From Dendrocalamus latiflorus (lineage: Eukaryota; Streptophyta; Magnoliopsida; Poales; Poaceae), in contig CM029660.1 in assembly GCA_017311315.1 (NCBI GenBank), positions 31,443,410 to 31,507,409 on the forward strand: a stretch of 64,000 bases of DNA, read 5' to 3'. A program made the position numbers and the translations under genes. The stretch's first letter is position 1. Each line of letters begins with the position of its first letter. Positions 55,434 through 64,000 of the stretch are shown here, piece by piece. The notes beneath the pieces are model-generated. The model was not told the DNA's origin and searched no databases. It saw only the letters and a program-made list of their open reading frames with translations.

Positions 55434-58400
55434 CTAGACTTCGTCCAGAAATTGGCCGAGGCTCCCCCCACCACGAAGGGACTTCCGAAGCTCGACCTGC
55501 GTGGCGGCTATCCCGGTGTAGTCCCAGATCCGCTCGTAGAAGCATTTGACGGGGCCGCGAACGGCACGGATTTCGCCGGACATCACTCCGGCCCCGCCGG
55601 GCATCTCCAGCTGAGGGTTCTCCAGCTCGGCGATATGCGTGCAACCACGGTGCCGAAGGAGGGCGCACACTAGGCACGACGCCACATAGGCACAGTGGTC
55701 GCCAAAGTTCGTCGCAGCCCCGCGCGCAACGTCGGCGGCGTCATGGATCCAGCGAAGGGCCCGCAGCAACTCCTCCGGGCCGAAGGCGTGGTCTGGCGCT
55801 CCAGCCACGAGTCTTTGGAGATGGACTTCCAGCATTTGCAGGGCGTCCCACGCAACCACCGAGGCGTCGCCAAGCGTCTGGTTACGCTCCGCTAGAGTCA
55901 AGGCAAGCTCGCCTTTTTCCTTCTCTAGCGAGGCGACCTGTTCCAGGAGCCCGTCCCGCTCCGCCGCAAACTTCTGTTGAGCAGCTTCCGCGGCCGATTC
56001 CCGCGCCGACGTAACAAGTCCCTCGGCGTGGGCCCTCGCTTCGGCGCATTCCGCTTCCAGCTGACGGATGCGGGCGTCCTGGGTAGAGCGGGCTCCAGAG
56101 GCTTCGCGTAGCTCTTCCTCGGCGGCCCGTAGCCTATCTTCGAGCGCCTTTCGACCACGAGTATAGGCCGTTTGCAAGGCCTGCCCCAGCACAAGTGTCT
56201 GCAGAAGGGAAAGACTTAGCAAGCTCAGCCAGCTCGGGCGTTGTCGCATGAGTACTTACCCTCACCCCAGACACCTCGAAGGCGTCTTCGAGGCGCCCCG
56301 CCCCGTAGGCCTGCAGCACTTGCGGGTTGACGCTGGTGGCCGCGTCATTCACAATCCCGCGCCACGCCCTCAGCGTCTCCGGGGGCGGCATGAAGTCCGC
56401 GGGGCTTACACGCGCGGAGGTCCCGTGTTCCGCCAAGTGCTCCCCCTCTGGAATGAGCAACGCTGCAAACAGGGCTGCAGGTGAGCACCGCAAGGCACGA
56501 AAGAGTACACCAGAGCAAGCTAAGCCACCCTACCTTCGCTAGCAGAAGGAGGGTCTCGGGGGCTCGCCCCCTCATCCCCGGGCGGGGCGGCGGTGGTGTA
56601 AGCCCCCGCAGAAGGTATGGTCCCGCCGCGGGTAGAAGCCTCCGCGTTCGGGGCAGGCGACGGCTGTCCCTGCGCGGCGGGCGGCGTGGCCAGGGGGCGG
56701 AAGGCGCATATGCCGCAGGGTCTCCGGCACTTGCACTGGAGTCCCACAAGCTTCTGACGCCCGTGGCCACGATGAATCCCCGCGGTGTCCGGTGGAGCTC
56801 TGGCCGCACACACAACCGTTTAGCCGGGGCAGCCAGCAGCGATACCGCCCCCGCAGTCGCGGCTGGGGAAGCCCCCGCGGTTGCAGCGCCTAGGGGCGGA
56901 GGTTCCGCGGTGGCAATTGTTGCAGGGGGCACCTCGGTTTCTGCCGCTGTCGGTAAAGGCAGCATGGCTCCAGGCGCCCCCCTGGAGGGCGCCTCCGGCA
57001 CCACAGCGGCCACGGCCGAAGGCTCCACCTCAGCATCGCCGGTCCGCACGGGTTCCGCCTCGGCGACTTCGGTGGGCGGCGAGACTTCCCCCCTCCGGCT
57101 GCTCGCGGCAAACCCGCCGTTCGGGGCGCTCGCCGAAGATACCTCGCCTTCGGCGTCTGCGCCACCTAAGCCTGAATCGGCATACCTCGCCGAGTCCGAC
57201 TCCGCGTCCGCCGCGCCCTCGGGAGCACTAGCAGCAGCAGTAGCAGCTGCCGCGCCAAGCGCGGCAGGCGCTCCGCTGTGCCCCCTCTTCCGAGACGGCG
57301 CCTTCTTCTTCGCTGCACCGTCGTCTGGAGCGACACGGTCCGGCACGGCAAGGCCCAGGGCCTCGCACACGCGGTTTATTCGCCCCAGCCCTGCCTCGGC
57401 GATAGCAGACGCGCGCTGCTCGTGCTCCCTGCTGGTGTATGGCCCTAGGAATACGCGCGCGGCTTGCTCCGCCTCCTCCAAGCAAATCCCTGAAACAGAG
57501 GAGATAGCATCAGCATATAACACATTTCGCGTGAATGAAGGAGAGACGCGGTCGAGGCTTACGAAGACTGGAGGGCGCCGGCAGCAAACAGATCGATGGC
57601 GAAACATTGTCGTCTTGACGCTTCTCGGCGGCAAGACGCCAGTCGCGGGCAAGCGGTGCCACGCCGTACATCACGTACTCTTCGGCGAGGTCGCGCATGT
57701 TGAAGCGGGCGGCCACGCCTACGAGCCGCTGGGCCCTCCGCCTGTCCTCATCATCGAGCGTCCGGCCGGGCGAGGGCTTGAACGCGATCGGTCGGCCTGT
57801 GCACTCAAGGCCACTCCCGCTCTCCACACGGTGGTAGAACCACCGCTTCATCCAGTAAGACTCCCACTTCCCGCGAGTTGAGTTCGCAGGGAAGAGCTTC
57901 TTGCACGACGGACGAAGAATAAAGGTGACGCTACCGAAGCTCGACAGCGTCCCGTCCTTCCGGTCCTTGGGCTGGCACCGTGCCTCGTGAAGATAGGCAA
58001 ACAACGAGGCGCTGGGCCAACACGCCCCCGAGCGCAAGGCCCAGCTGTACACCGCGAGCCGGGCCATGGCGTTCGGAGTCAGTTGCGCCAGCTCCAGCCC
58101 GAAGGTCCGCAGCACGTCGCCGACGATAGCCGCCGCTGGGATGCGGAGCCCCGCGTCGAAAAAGGCAACGAACACGACCGCCTCCGACCTCTCGGTATGC
58201 GGTTCCGTCTCATCGGCGGCGGGCAATCGTACCTCCTGGCGCTCGGACAACTTCCCCGCATGCAGAAGCCCTTGCATCGTCTTCTCGGTCACGAGCGAGG
58301 GGCCTAGCTCGCCGGAGAACGTGCCTTCCTCCTCCGCCACCAACCACTCCTTGTCCGCCGCCGCCGGGTCGCGCTCTTGGAGCGCGTATGTCACCTCCAA

Positions 58401-58466
58401 CAGCGAAGACCGCCGGCGAATGCCGCAGACACCACCCGCCTGACCACGCTTGCCACCAGACGCCAT
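55434..58466 (-). CDS. Antisense multi-exon gene in Gypsy-C (putative gypsy-type transposon domain plus coiled coil)
   Basis: Exons supported by splice sites and phase: exon 1 58466-57563; exon 2 starts 57489 and ends near 56810 (donor not settled); exon 3 starts 56474 or 56462 and ends 56260; exon 4 56198-55434. Exon 1 (MASGGKRGQAGG...) resembles the plant family PF04195, Putative gypsy type transposon (AGLRIPAAAIVGDVLRTFGL, LTPNAMARLAVYSW, WFYHRVESG). Exon 2 is Ala/Pro/Glu-rich with a KKKAPSRKRG basic patch. Exon 4 has a long coiled coil (LEDRLRAAEEELREASG onward). No stop interrupts the exons. Antisense genes of this kind are known from Tat-lineage elements; the function is unknown. It occupies the space where RT and integrase would lie. 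Confidence 0.65.
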
Positions 58467-58971
58467 TGCTTCTCCGGGAAGGAGGCCAGCGGCAAAAAAT
58501 ACTACGCGAGTATGGAAGGCGACGCAAGCAAGAAGGGGGCGTACGATTGCGGGGGCGCGGTCGCGAGGGCTACTTTAAGCCACCTCGCCCCAGTACCAAA
58601 GCGTCGCGACGGCCCGCGTACGGGACGTGACCGCAGTCGTACAAACGCCCGTCCAGCGCTGTTCCCCATACCCAAAGCCGAAAGGCCACGACGCTCCCTA
58701 GCCGCTATTAAAGGCGCACTAATGGGCCGGGGGATCACAACAGCATCGGTACGACGCCATTCATCGCCCGCCCTGTGCCCCCTTGCCTAGGGAAGAGGCG
58801 AGCGGCCACGAGCACGCAACCGTCCACATCCCGCCGCGCACCAGTCATAAGCCGCCATGTGCCCCGTGCGCGCCAAGGCGGGTCGCACGGTACAGGAATC
58901 TTTACAGCGCAAGACCGCATCGCGAGATCTCAAGTCACCGCACGCGTGGCGATGTTCGCGATGCAAGCGCG
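58467..58971. other. Gypsy-C region upstream of the antisense gene
   Basis: GC-rich sequence with no supported gene. It should contain the antisense gene's promoter, but I see no clear TATA box for the minus strand close to 58466. Confidence 0.5.
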
Positions 58972-59826
58972 TCTACTTCGCCTAGGCGCCAGCTCCGCTG
59001 CCACCCGTTCGACGGGGTAGGGGACGGAGCGCGCGCATCTACTTCGCCTAGGCGCCAGCTCCGCTGCCACCCGTTCGACGGGTAGGGGACGGAGCGCGCG
59101 CGTCTACTTCGGCTAGGCGCCAGCTCCGCTGCCACCCGTTCGAAGGGTAGGGGACGGAGCGCACGCGTCTACTTCGCCTAGGCGCCAGCTCCGCTGCCAC
59201 CCGTTCGACGGGTAGGGGACGGAGCGCGCGCGTCTACTTCGCCTATGCGCCAGCTCCGCTGCCACCCGTTCGAAGGGTAGGGGACGGAGCGCGCGCGTCT
59301 ACTTCGGCTAGGCGCCAGCTCCGCTGCCACCCGTTCGAAGGGTAGGGGACGGAGCGCACGCATCTACTTCGGCTAGGCGCCAGCTCCGCTGCCACCCGTT
59401 CGAAGGGTAGGGGACGGAGCGCGCGCGTCTACTTCGCCTAGGCGCCAGCTCCGCTGCCACCCGTTCGACGGGGTAGGGGACGGAGCGCGCGCGTCTACTT
59501 CGCCTAGGCGCCAGCTCCGCTGCCACCCGTTCGAAGGGTAGGGGACAGAGCGCGCGCGTCTACTTCGCCTAGGCGCCAGCTCCGCTGCCACCCGTTCGAA
59601 GGGTAGGGGACGGAGCGCGCGCGTCTACTTCGCCTAGGCGCCAGCTCCGCTGCCACCCGTTCGACGGGGTAGGGGACGGAGCGCGCGCGTCTACTTCGGC
59701 TAGGCGCCAGCTCCGCTGCCACCCGTTCGAAGGGTAGGAGACGGAGCGCGCGCGTCTACTTCGCCTAGGCGCCAGCTCCGCTGCCACCCGTTCGAAGGGT
59801 AGGGGACGGAGCGCGCGCGTCCACTT
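58972..59826. repeat. Gypsy-C array 4: 13 copies of a 65-bp unit
   Basis: CTACTTCGCCTAGGCGCCAGC recurs every 65-66 bp, followed by CTGCCACCCGTTCGAAGGG and GGACGGAGCGCGCGCG. Variants TTCGGCTAGG, TTCGACGGGG and GCGCACGC are scattered. Two degenerate copies reappear at 60436-60530. Units are highly similar, so the array expanded recently. Confidence 0.96.
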
Positions 59827-59869
59827 CGGCGGGGCACCACAAAGGCGGGGGTCTTGTCCCACAAAGTCT

Positions 59870-59978
59870 GCCCCGTTTTCCTTAACAGGCCACCTACAGT
59901 GCATTAACATAAAAGGTAATGCCGGCGGGCTCCATCAGGAACACCGACTGTAGGTAGGCCTGTTAAGAAAAATAGGGC
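59870..59978. repeat. Gypsy-C hairpin 1
   Basis: Arms 59870-59901 and 59946-59978 are inverted complements with few mismatches; CTTAACAGGCC and CCTACAGT pair with GGCCTGTTAAG and ACTGTAGG. The loop is about 44 bp. Confidence 0.88.
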
Positions 59979-60055
59979 AAACCTTGCTGTCGCCTGCGAA
60001 AGCGCGGCGCGAGGGCAGGAGGCACGGCTGGCTATCGATAATCGGCGCTGACCAA

Positions 60056-60158
60056 GCTCCCAAGAAAAATGGACCTCCTTCTGTGCATCAACGTTCCCCA
60101 AGCCGCTCAGCGTCACTCAGGAATGTTGATGCACGGCAGGGGCCCATTTTAAGGGAGC
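60056..60158. repeat. Gypsy-C hairpin 2
   Basis: Arms 60056-60097 and 60119-60158 pair: GCTCCC with GGGAGC, AAAATGG with CCATTTT, GTGCATCAACGTTCC with GGAATGTTGATGCAC. The loop is about 21 bp. It lies 77 bp after hairpin 1. Confidence 0.88.
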
Positions 60159-60640
60159 AGATTCTATCCCAATATACGCAGGAACAACGCTGCACCAGCG
60201 CCATATATATACCCCATCAGCAGGGGAGCCAACCGGCGGAAGTCCAATCGGCAGAAGTCCAACCGCCGAAAGTCCGCCGTTGTATTAATGGCCACGACTC
60301 CTCAAGGCCCGCACTGCGCCAAGCACGCTTCACCACGTGGACGGCCGGAAGAGCGAGCGTCGCAGCACGTCCCTTATCACTTAAGGCTCACGCGGCGGCT
60401 CAGGGGCCCGCTACGCTTACTCGTGCCAATGCAACGCCCCCGGTGCGCGCGTCTACTTCGGCTAGGGCCACCTCCGCCGCTGCCCGTTCGAAGGGTGAGG
60501 GACGGAGCGCGCGTCTGCTTCGGCTACAGCGCAGCCCCGGGTCAAGTTTGGAAAAGTTCACAGGCCGCGGGGACGGAGGGGTCCAAAGGACTCGACAACA
60601 TGGCTTCGGCCCCGTGAAGCCCTTTACCATGAGAGGCTCC

Positions 60641-60886
60641 TGTCGTAGGGGTGGCCCCCACCTAAACCCAGCAGGCCTGGTAGGAGGTTATAAGGCCCAG
60701 AATAGGCCATGTGTAATGACATAACTGCCCCCAGAGGGGATAACCAGATGTAAGGGTATAACTGTAAAAGCACTCCTCATGTGTATATATATGAATACAG
60801 GCCATGGGGAGAGGGCAGGCCATTTTGACTCATCTCCATCACTCTCCACTACCATCTCTCTCTCTGTTTGGCCTGTAGCCACAACA
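60641..60886 (+). repeat. Gypsy-C 3' LTR
   Basis: A 246-bp copy of the 5' LTR at an offset of 10,450 bp. It differs only at 60790 (T in place of A), turning TATATAAAT into TATATATAT. Confidence 0.95.
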
Positions 60887-60891
60887 GACAT

Positions 60892-61260
60892 GATATGGGT
60901 GAGGATGTTTTAGTAATTCCAAACCAAGCTTGTCACACAATTCCATGCTAACAAGATTATGACAACAACCACCATCAATGATTAATTGATTAGCTTGTCA
61001 TTTACCTTTGCTTGTGTTTGAAAAAGCTTGAATCTTTGTGGATGCTCAACTTTCTTGACTTGCACACTAAAAACTTTAGTGACAACAAGTGCGGTGCCAG
61101 TTTTATATGGACATCTATCATATTCTTCCCCATCTTTAGGGGTATCTCTATTTTTTGTTAGATCTCCATTAAGCTCTTGTACTTCTTCTTCACTAGTAGA
61201 CTCATATCCACCATCTTCTATGACGATCATTGCTCGGTTGTTTGGACCTTCCTTATATAT
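60892..61260 (-). pseudogene. Gypsy-B protease N-terminal part
   Basis: On the minus strand an acidic linker (MIVIEDGGYESTSEEEVQE from 61230) leads through ALVVTKVFSVQ and AKVNDKLIN, a stop, then IIDGGCCHNLVS and LLKHPHPYHV. This is the usual D-G-G-x-C-H-N-L protease context of gypsy elements. The frame breaks at the Gypsy-C insertion and resumes at 50185. Confidence 0.8.
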
Positions 61261-62420
61261 GTGTCCTTCTGGCTGTGGAGCCCACCGAAGAAGTTGATGA
61301 CGCTACTAGCTTCTTCTCACTTGATGAACAGGCTATTTTGGCATTGTAGGAAGAAGGGGGCATTAGTAGTAAAGGAAGCACTAGGTGAAGATGTATCTCT
61401 TCCTAAGCTAAAGCGAGTTTTGGGAGCACTTGATGGGGTTCTCAAGTTGAAAGATGCTGATTTTGTGGTCTTGGCATCTTAAGTGGTTACCTCTCTACCT
61501 TTTCTGCATGTTACACCAACTCTACCATTTTCTTGTATGGATGGTAAACTATAATACGCTTGATGTTTTTGTTTAGGCCAAACAAAAAGTGTGCTATGGT
61601 TTGCTCCTCATCTTCATTAATACGTACCTGAATCATGGCTTTCTCCATCTCTTTGTAGTACTCCTCCACAGTGCTTGTACCCTATCTTAAACTTTGCAAT
61701 TTATCGAATAATTCATATTTATAATAACTAAGTACAAACCTTGCTATCATTTCTCTTTTCATCTTGGCCCATGTTGCAATGGGTGGTCCACCATGTTCTT
61801 TTCGTTGATTTTGCACTTGCTCTCACCAAATGAGAGCATAGCCATCAAACTCCAAGGAGGCTATGGCGAGCTTCTTCTCCTCCAAATAGTTGTGTATCCG
61901 AAAAATCTTCTCAACCTTCAATTCTCAAGTTAAACATTCATCAGGATTAAAATTATCTTCAAATTTGAAAATGGTGAACTAGAGTTTGCTGAATTTCTCC
62001 TCTTGAGGTTGGTCATCATCATAGTGCCCTCTGTGATAGGCATCATCGTGGTGTAGTCGGAAAGGGGCAACAAAGTTGCCTCCTTGTGGTGTGCCTTCTG
62101 CACACCTATGACCTCTTCCAAGGTCATCTCTTCCTTGATCGAGTGGTGGTGGTCGCACCGTGCTGCGATGGTACTATTTCTTCCTATGCAGTTACCTCCT
62201 CGTCGGTCTCATCTAGCTCCTCACCACCATGCACACTATGATCACTTTTTGTGCCATGATGAAGATCAGCCAATTTCTTTTGCAATTTTGAACCTACCTC
62301 TGAAATGATTTCTTTTCAGAGCACGTATGCTCATGTTTTCATTCAATTGTTAATTGAAATCATTTATGAGCTTTTCTATGTCCGTTTGCGTGACATAGGT
62401 CGGTTGTCCTCCAGTTTATA
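61261..62420 (-). pseudogene. Gypsy-B gag remnant
   Basis: On the minus strand the gag-domain order is recognisable: LEEKKLAIASLEFDGYALIW (61885-61830), then GGPPIATWAKMKREMIARF (about 61800-61745), VEEYYKEMEKAMIQV (about 61670-61625) and the region before the zinc knuckle (about 61560-61490). Stops interrupt it. Upstream, 62127-61930 encodes a low-complexity N-terminal part. It is not functional. Confidence 0.75.
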
Positions 62421-63510
62421 ACATGGTTAGTGCAAAGCAAAAACAATACAAATCGGTATTATTTATGGGGAGTCACTCCCCCCACTTCTTGCTTACTGAA
62501 GTTCTTATGAATGCTTGATGAATTGGTGAAGTGCATGTACTCTGGTAGCGATAGATGGATGTAGGTGATGAGTTGAGTAGTTTAAGGCCCAAGTGCTATA
62601 ATTTGATAATGGCTATATTTAGAGTTTGGAGGGTTAGTATAATCCTATGCAATTGAAATTCTAGATATTATAATGATAAGTAATAATTGAAACTAGATAT
62701 CAAAAGCCTAATTGTTGACCTCAGGATATAAGTGAAGATTATAGCAACTCATGCATAATGGTAATGGAATTTAGTGCAACCAAGGAATGTGCTATAACAC
62801 AAAATATAAGTGAAGAATAAAATAGCTCATGTTGCACAAGTTATAGAAAGATGCTAGATTGATTACAATTGATGTAAATAGGCTATGGATTTGTACATAA
62901 GAATAACAAACTATACCGAACTTTGGAATGCAATTTATGCTTGATAAAATATTGACCATAACACTCCTTTCTTTTTCTTTCTTTCTTTCTTTCTTCTTTT
63001 TTGTACTATTTTCTCTTTGCTTTTGTTTTGCACCAAGGTCAGCACATATATCAAGAGCTCGCAATATATCCAATAATTCAGTTTTAAAATTCAATAATGA
63101 TATTAAGTGTGCAAAGCCCTAGCAATACTCAAAAGCTAGTCATTAATCAGGACCAAAGTTTTCACAAAGGATAGATTGGATTTTCAAAAGAATATAAGTG
63201 AAGCTCAGATTACCAAGTTGCACGATTTCATATTTAAGTGAAATTCTATGTGCAACAGAACAACATCTTTCTATTTGACTAACAATGATTTTTTTTTAAA
63301 ACTAAACAGATTGGCTCAAATAAAAGCAACGTAAACAAAGATTTTGTATCAGCAAGTAAGCAAGGTTCTAATGGATCAAAACCTAGCAAAACTCACCAAA
63401 ATTTTCAATTAAAACTATGGCAAAGAACAATATTTTTGTGTGGCTTTTTCTGGATAGGAAAGAAAACAACAAATATAATAGCTAAGGGTAAAATCCTACT
63501 GTGTCAACCT
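62421..63510. other. Gypsy-B untranslated leader
   Basis: AT-rich sequence between gag and the primer site, with a CTTT microsatellite at 62968-63003. No gene is seen. Confidence 0.65.
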
Positions 63511-63527
63511 TGAGCTCTGATACTAGC

Positions 63528-63657
63528 TGATGAGGGGAGGGGCGTCCGATCTTTACGATGTAGAATTATCAATAACTAACCTGTGCAACCTGGTAATTGA
63601 TATGGCCAACCACCGTCTCTATATAACAATCTGCAGTACTCAAATTACTCAACCACA
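63528..63657 (-). repeat. Gypsy-B 5' LTR, truncated
   Basis: About 130 bp match the left LTR from its TGATG start. The match stops at CTCAACCACA, and the rest of the LTR is missing or replaced. Confidence 0.7.
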
Positions 63658-64000
63658 TCAGGGAAAGGCCAAAAGAAGAGAGGTGGAGCAGTGGATAACA
63701 TCTAGAGGAAGATGAGAAGGGTAATGTGAGGAAATCATGGTTCCGGGAGTTCATCCATTGAGTAACGATCTAATTATTTCTCCTCTGTTTTATTTAATGA
63801 GGGATTAAATTCAGATTAGGGAGAGGTTGCACGTGTTCAATAGAAAGAACGATTAGTAGATCAGTTTTGAGCCGCTGTAGTGTTGTACGGATTTTACGAA
63901 TAGTGTATGGATATTATATGGGAATTTCATATAGTAGAAAGTTGTGAAGGATTTCAATAGCTTTTTGTAGAATTTTTATTCATGTCGATCAGATGAGTAG
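63658..64000. other. Gene-free right flank
   Basis: Unassigned AT-rich sequence. A GAGGTGGAG phrase near 63680 also occurs just left of the Gypsy-B start (46369-46377). This might be target-site sequence or chance. Confidence 0.45.

Larger units (their letters stand above)
50191..60886 (+). mobile_element. Gypsy-C: Tat-like LTR element without RT/integrase, with antisense gene and tandem arrays
   Basis: This 10,696-bp element is flanked by the perfect duplication GACAT (50186-50190 and 60887-60891). Its 246-bp LTRs differ at one position only (50340 A, 60790 T). The primer site TTGGCGCCGTCCGTGGGGA is of the type seen in Tat/Retand/RIRE2 elements. It holds gag and protease sequence on the plus strand and then no RT, RNase H or integrase. 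Instead come three tandem arrays, an antisense multi-exon gene, a 65-bp array and hairpins. This resembles large non-autonomous Tat derivatives (Dasheng-like); the comparison is from memory. It inserted recently into Gypsy-B. Confidence 0.93.
46378..63657 (-). mobile_element. Gypsy-B: decayed Ty3/gypsy element, minus strand, split by Gypsy-C
   Basis: The left LTR start (TGATGTGGGGAGGG at 46378) and the right LTR start (TGATGAGGGGAGGGG at 63528) share about 130 bp, including CCAACCAC and CTGCAGYACTCAAATTACTC. Next to the right LTR, on the minus strand, is a primer-site-like TAGTATCAGAGC. Inside, minus-strand gag, protease, RT, RNase H and integrase appear in gypsy order. Gypsy-C cuts it at the protease. 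The right LTR is truncated or deleted after about 63657, so no target duplication could be set. All coding parts are broken. Confidence 0.85.

Noticed and set aside
53154..59826. Regular repeat arrays that might suggest CRISPR
   Set aside because: Units are contiguous tandem repeats without unique spacers, in a plant retrotransposon; no cas genes.
58935..59910. Open minus-strand frames through the 65-bp array
   Set aside because: Each is the same repeated phrase restarting in every unit; no domain and no gene context.

Overview
This is a nuclear segment of a grass (Poaceae) genome. It carries one clearly intact host gene, an R2R3-MYB of the maize C1 / rice OsC1 type (anthocyanin activator, minus strand, 44719-45672), in a dense nest of transposable elements. 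Grass origin rests on the C1 gene, with its characteristic C-terminal acidic motif, and on the element types: Stowaway MITE, CACTA, Mutator-like elements with GRF and plant-mobile-domain accessory genes, and a Tat-type LTR element with an antisense gene. I cannot name the species.

Layout. 1-6404: gene-free, AT-rich sequence with a Stowaway MITE (576-839), an old retroelement-like stretch with a minisatellite (about 1600-3520) and a second MITE flanked by a 32-bp direct repeat (5740-6084). About 6405-7672: an element made almost wholly of long inverted repeats. 7717-31385: a decayed Ty3/gypsy element on the minus strand (Gypsy-A, target duplication TATTC). Gypsy-A is split by a young, intact Ty1/copia element (9582-17880, duplication GCCCG, LTRs indistinguishable by eye) and by a Mutator-like element (MULE-1, 21385-28109, 9-bp duplication ACATTGAGA). 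31391-44718: MITE and retroelement debris, a CACTA element carrying an apparent gene fragment (33629-35018, duplication ATG) and a decayed second Mutator-like element (MULE-2, about 35393-40412). 44719-45672: the C1-type MYB gene. 46378 to about 63657: a decayed minus-strand gypsy element (Gypsy-B), into whose protease/RT region a Tat-like element (Gypsy-C, 50191-60886, duplication GACAT) has inserted. 63658-64000: unassigned flank.

The most interesting biology is in the elements. MULE-1 and MULE-2 have different terminal repeats but share one internal order: transposase-type gene, then a convergent GRF-type zinc-finger gene, then a minisatellite of about 32-bp units, then a divergent coiled-coil gene. 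Gypsy-C keeps gag and a protease remnant but no visible RT or integrase. In their place it has a multi-exon antisense gene, three different tandem arrays whose units each contain a TATA-like motif, a 13-copy array of 65-bp units and two successive hairpins. The C1 gene lies about 0.7 kb from the Gypsy-B LTR on its promoter side, so its upstream region is short and may be affected by the element.

All assignments were made by reading the sequence. No database or alignment program was used, and family names are recognition calls graded by confidence.
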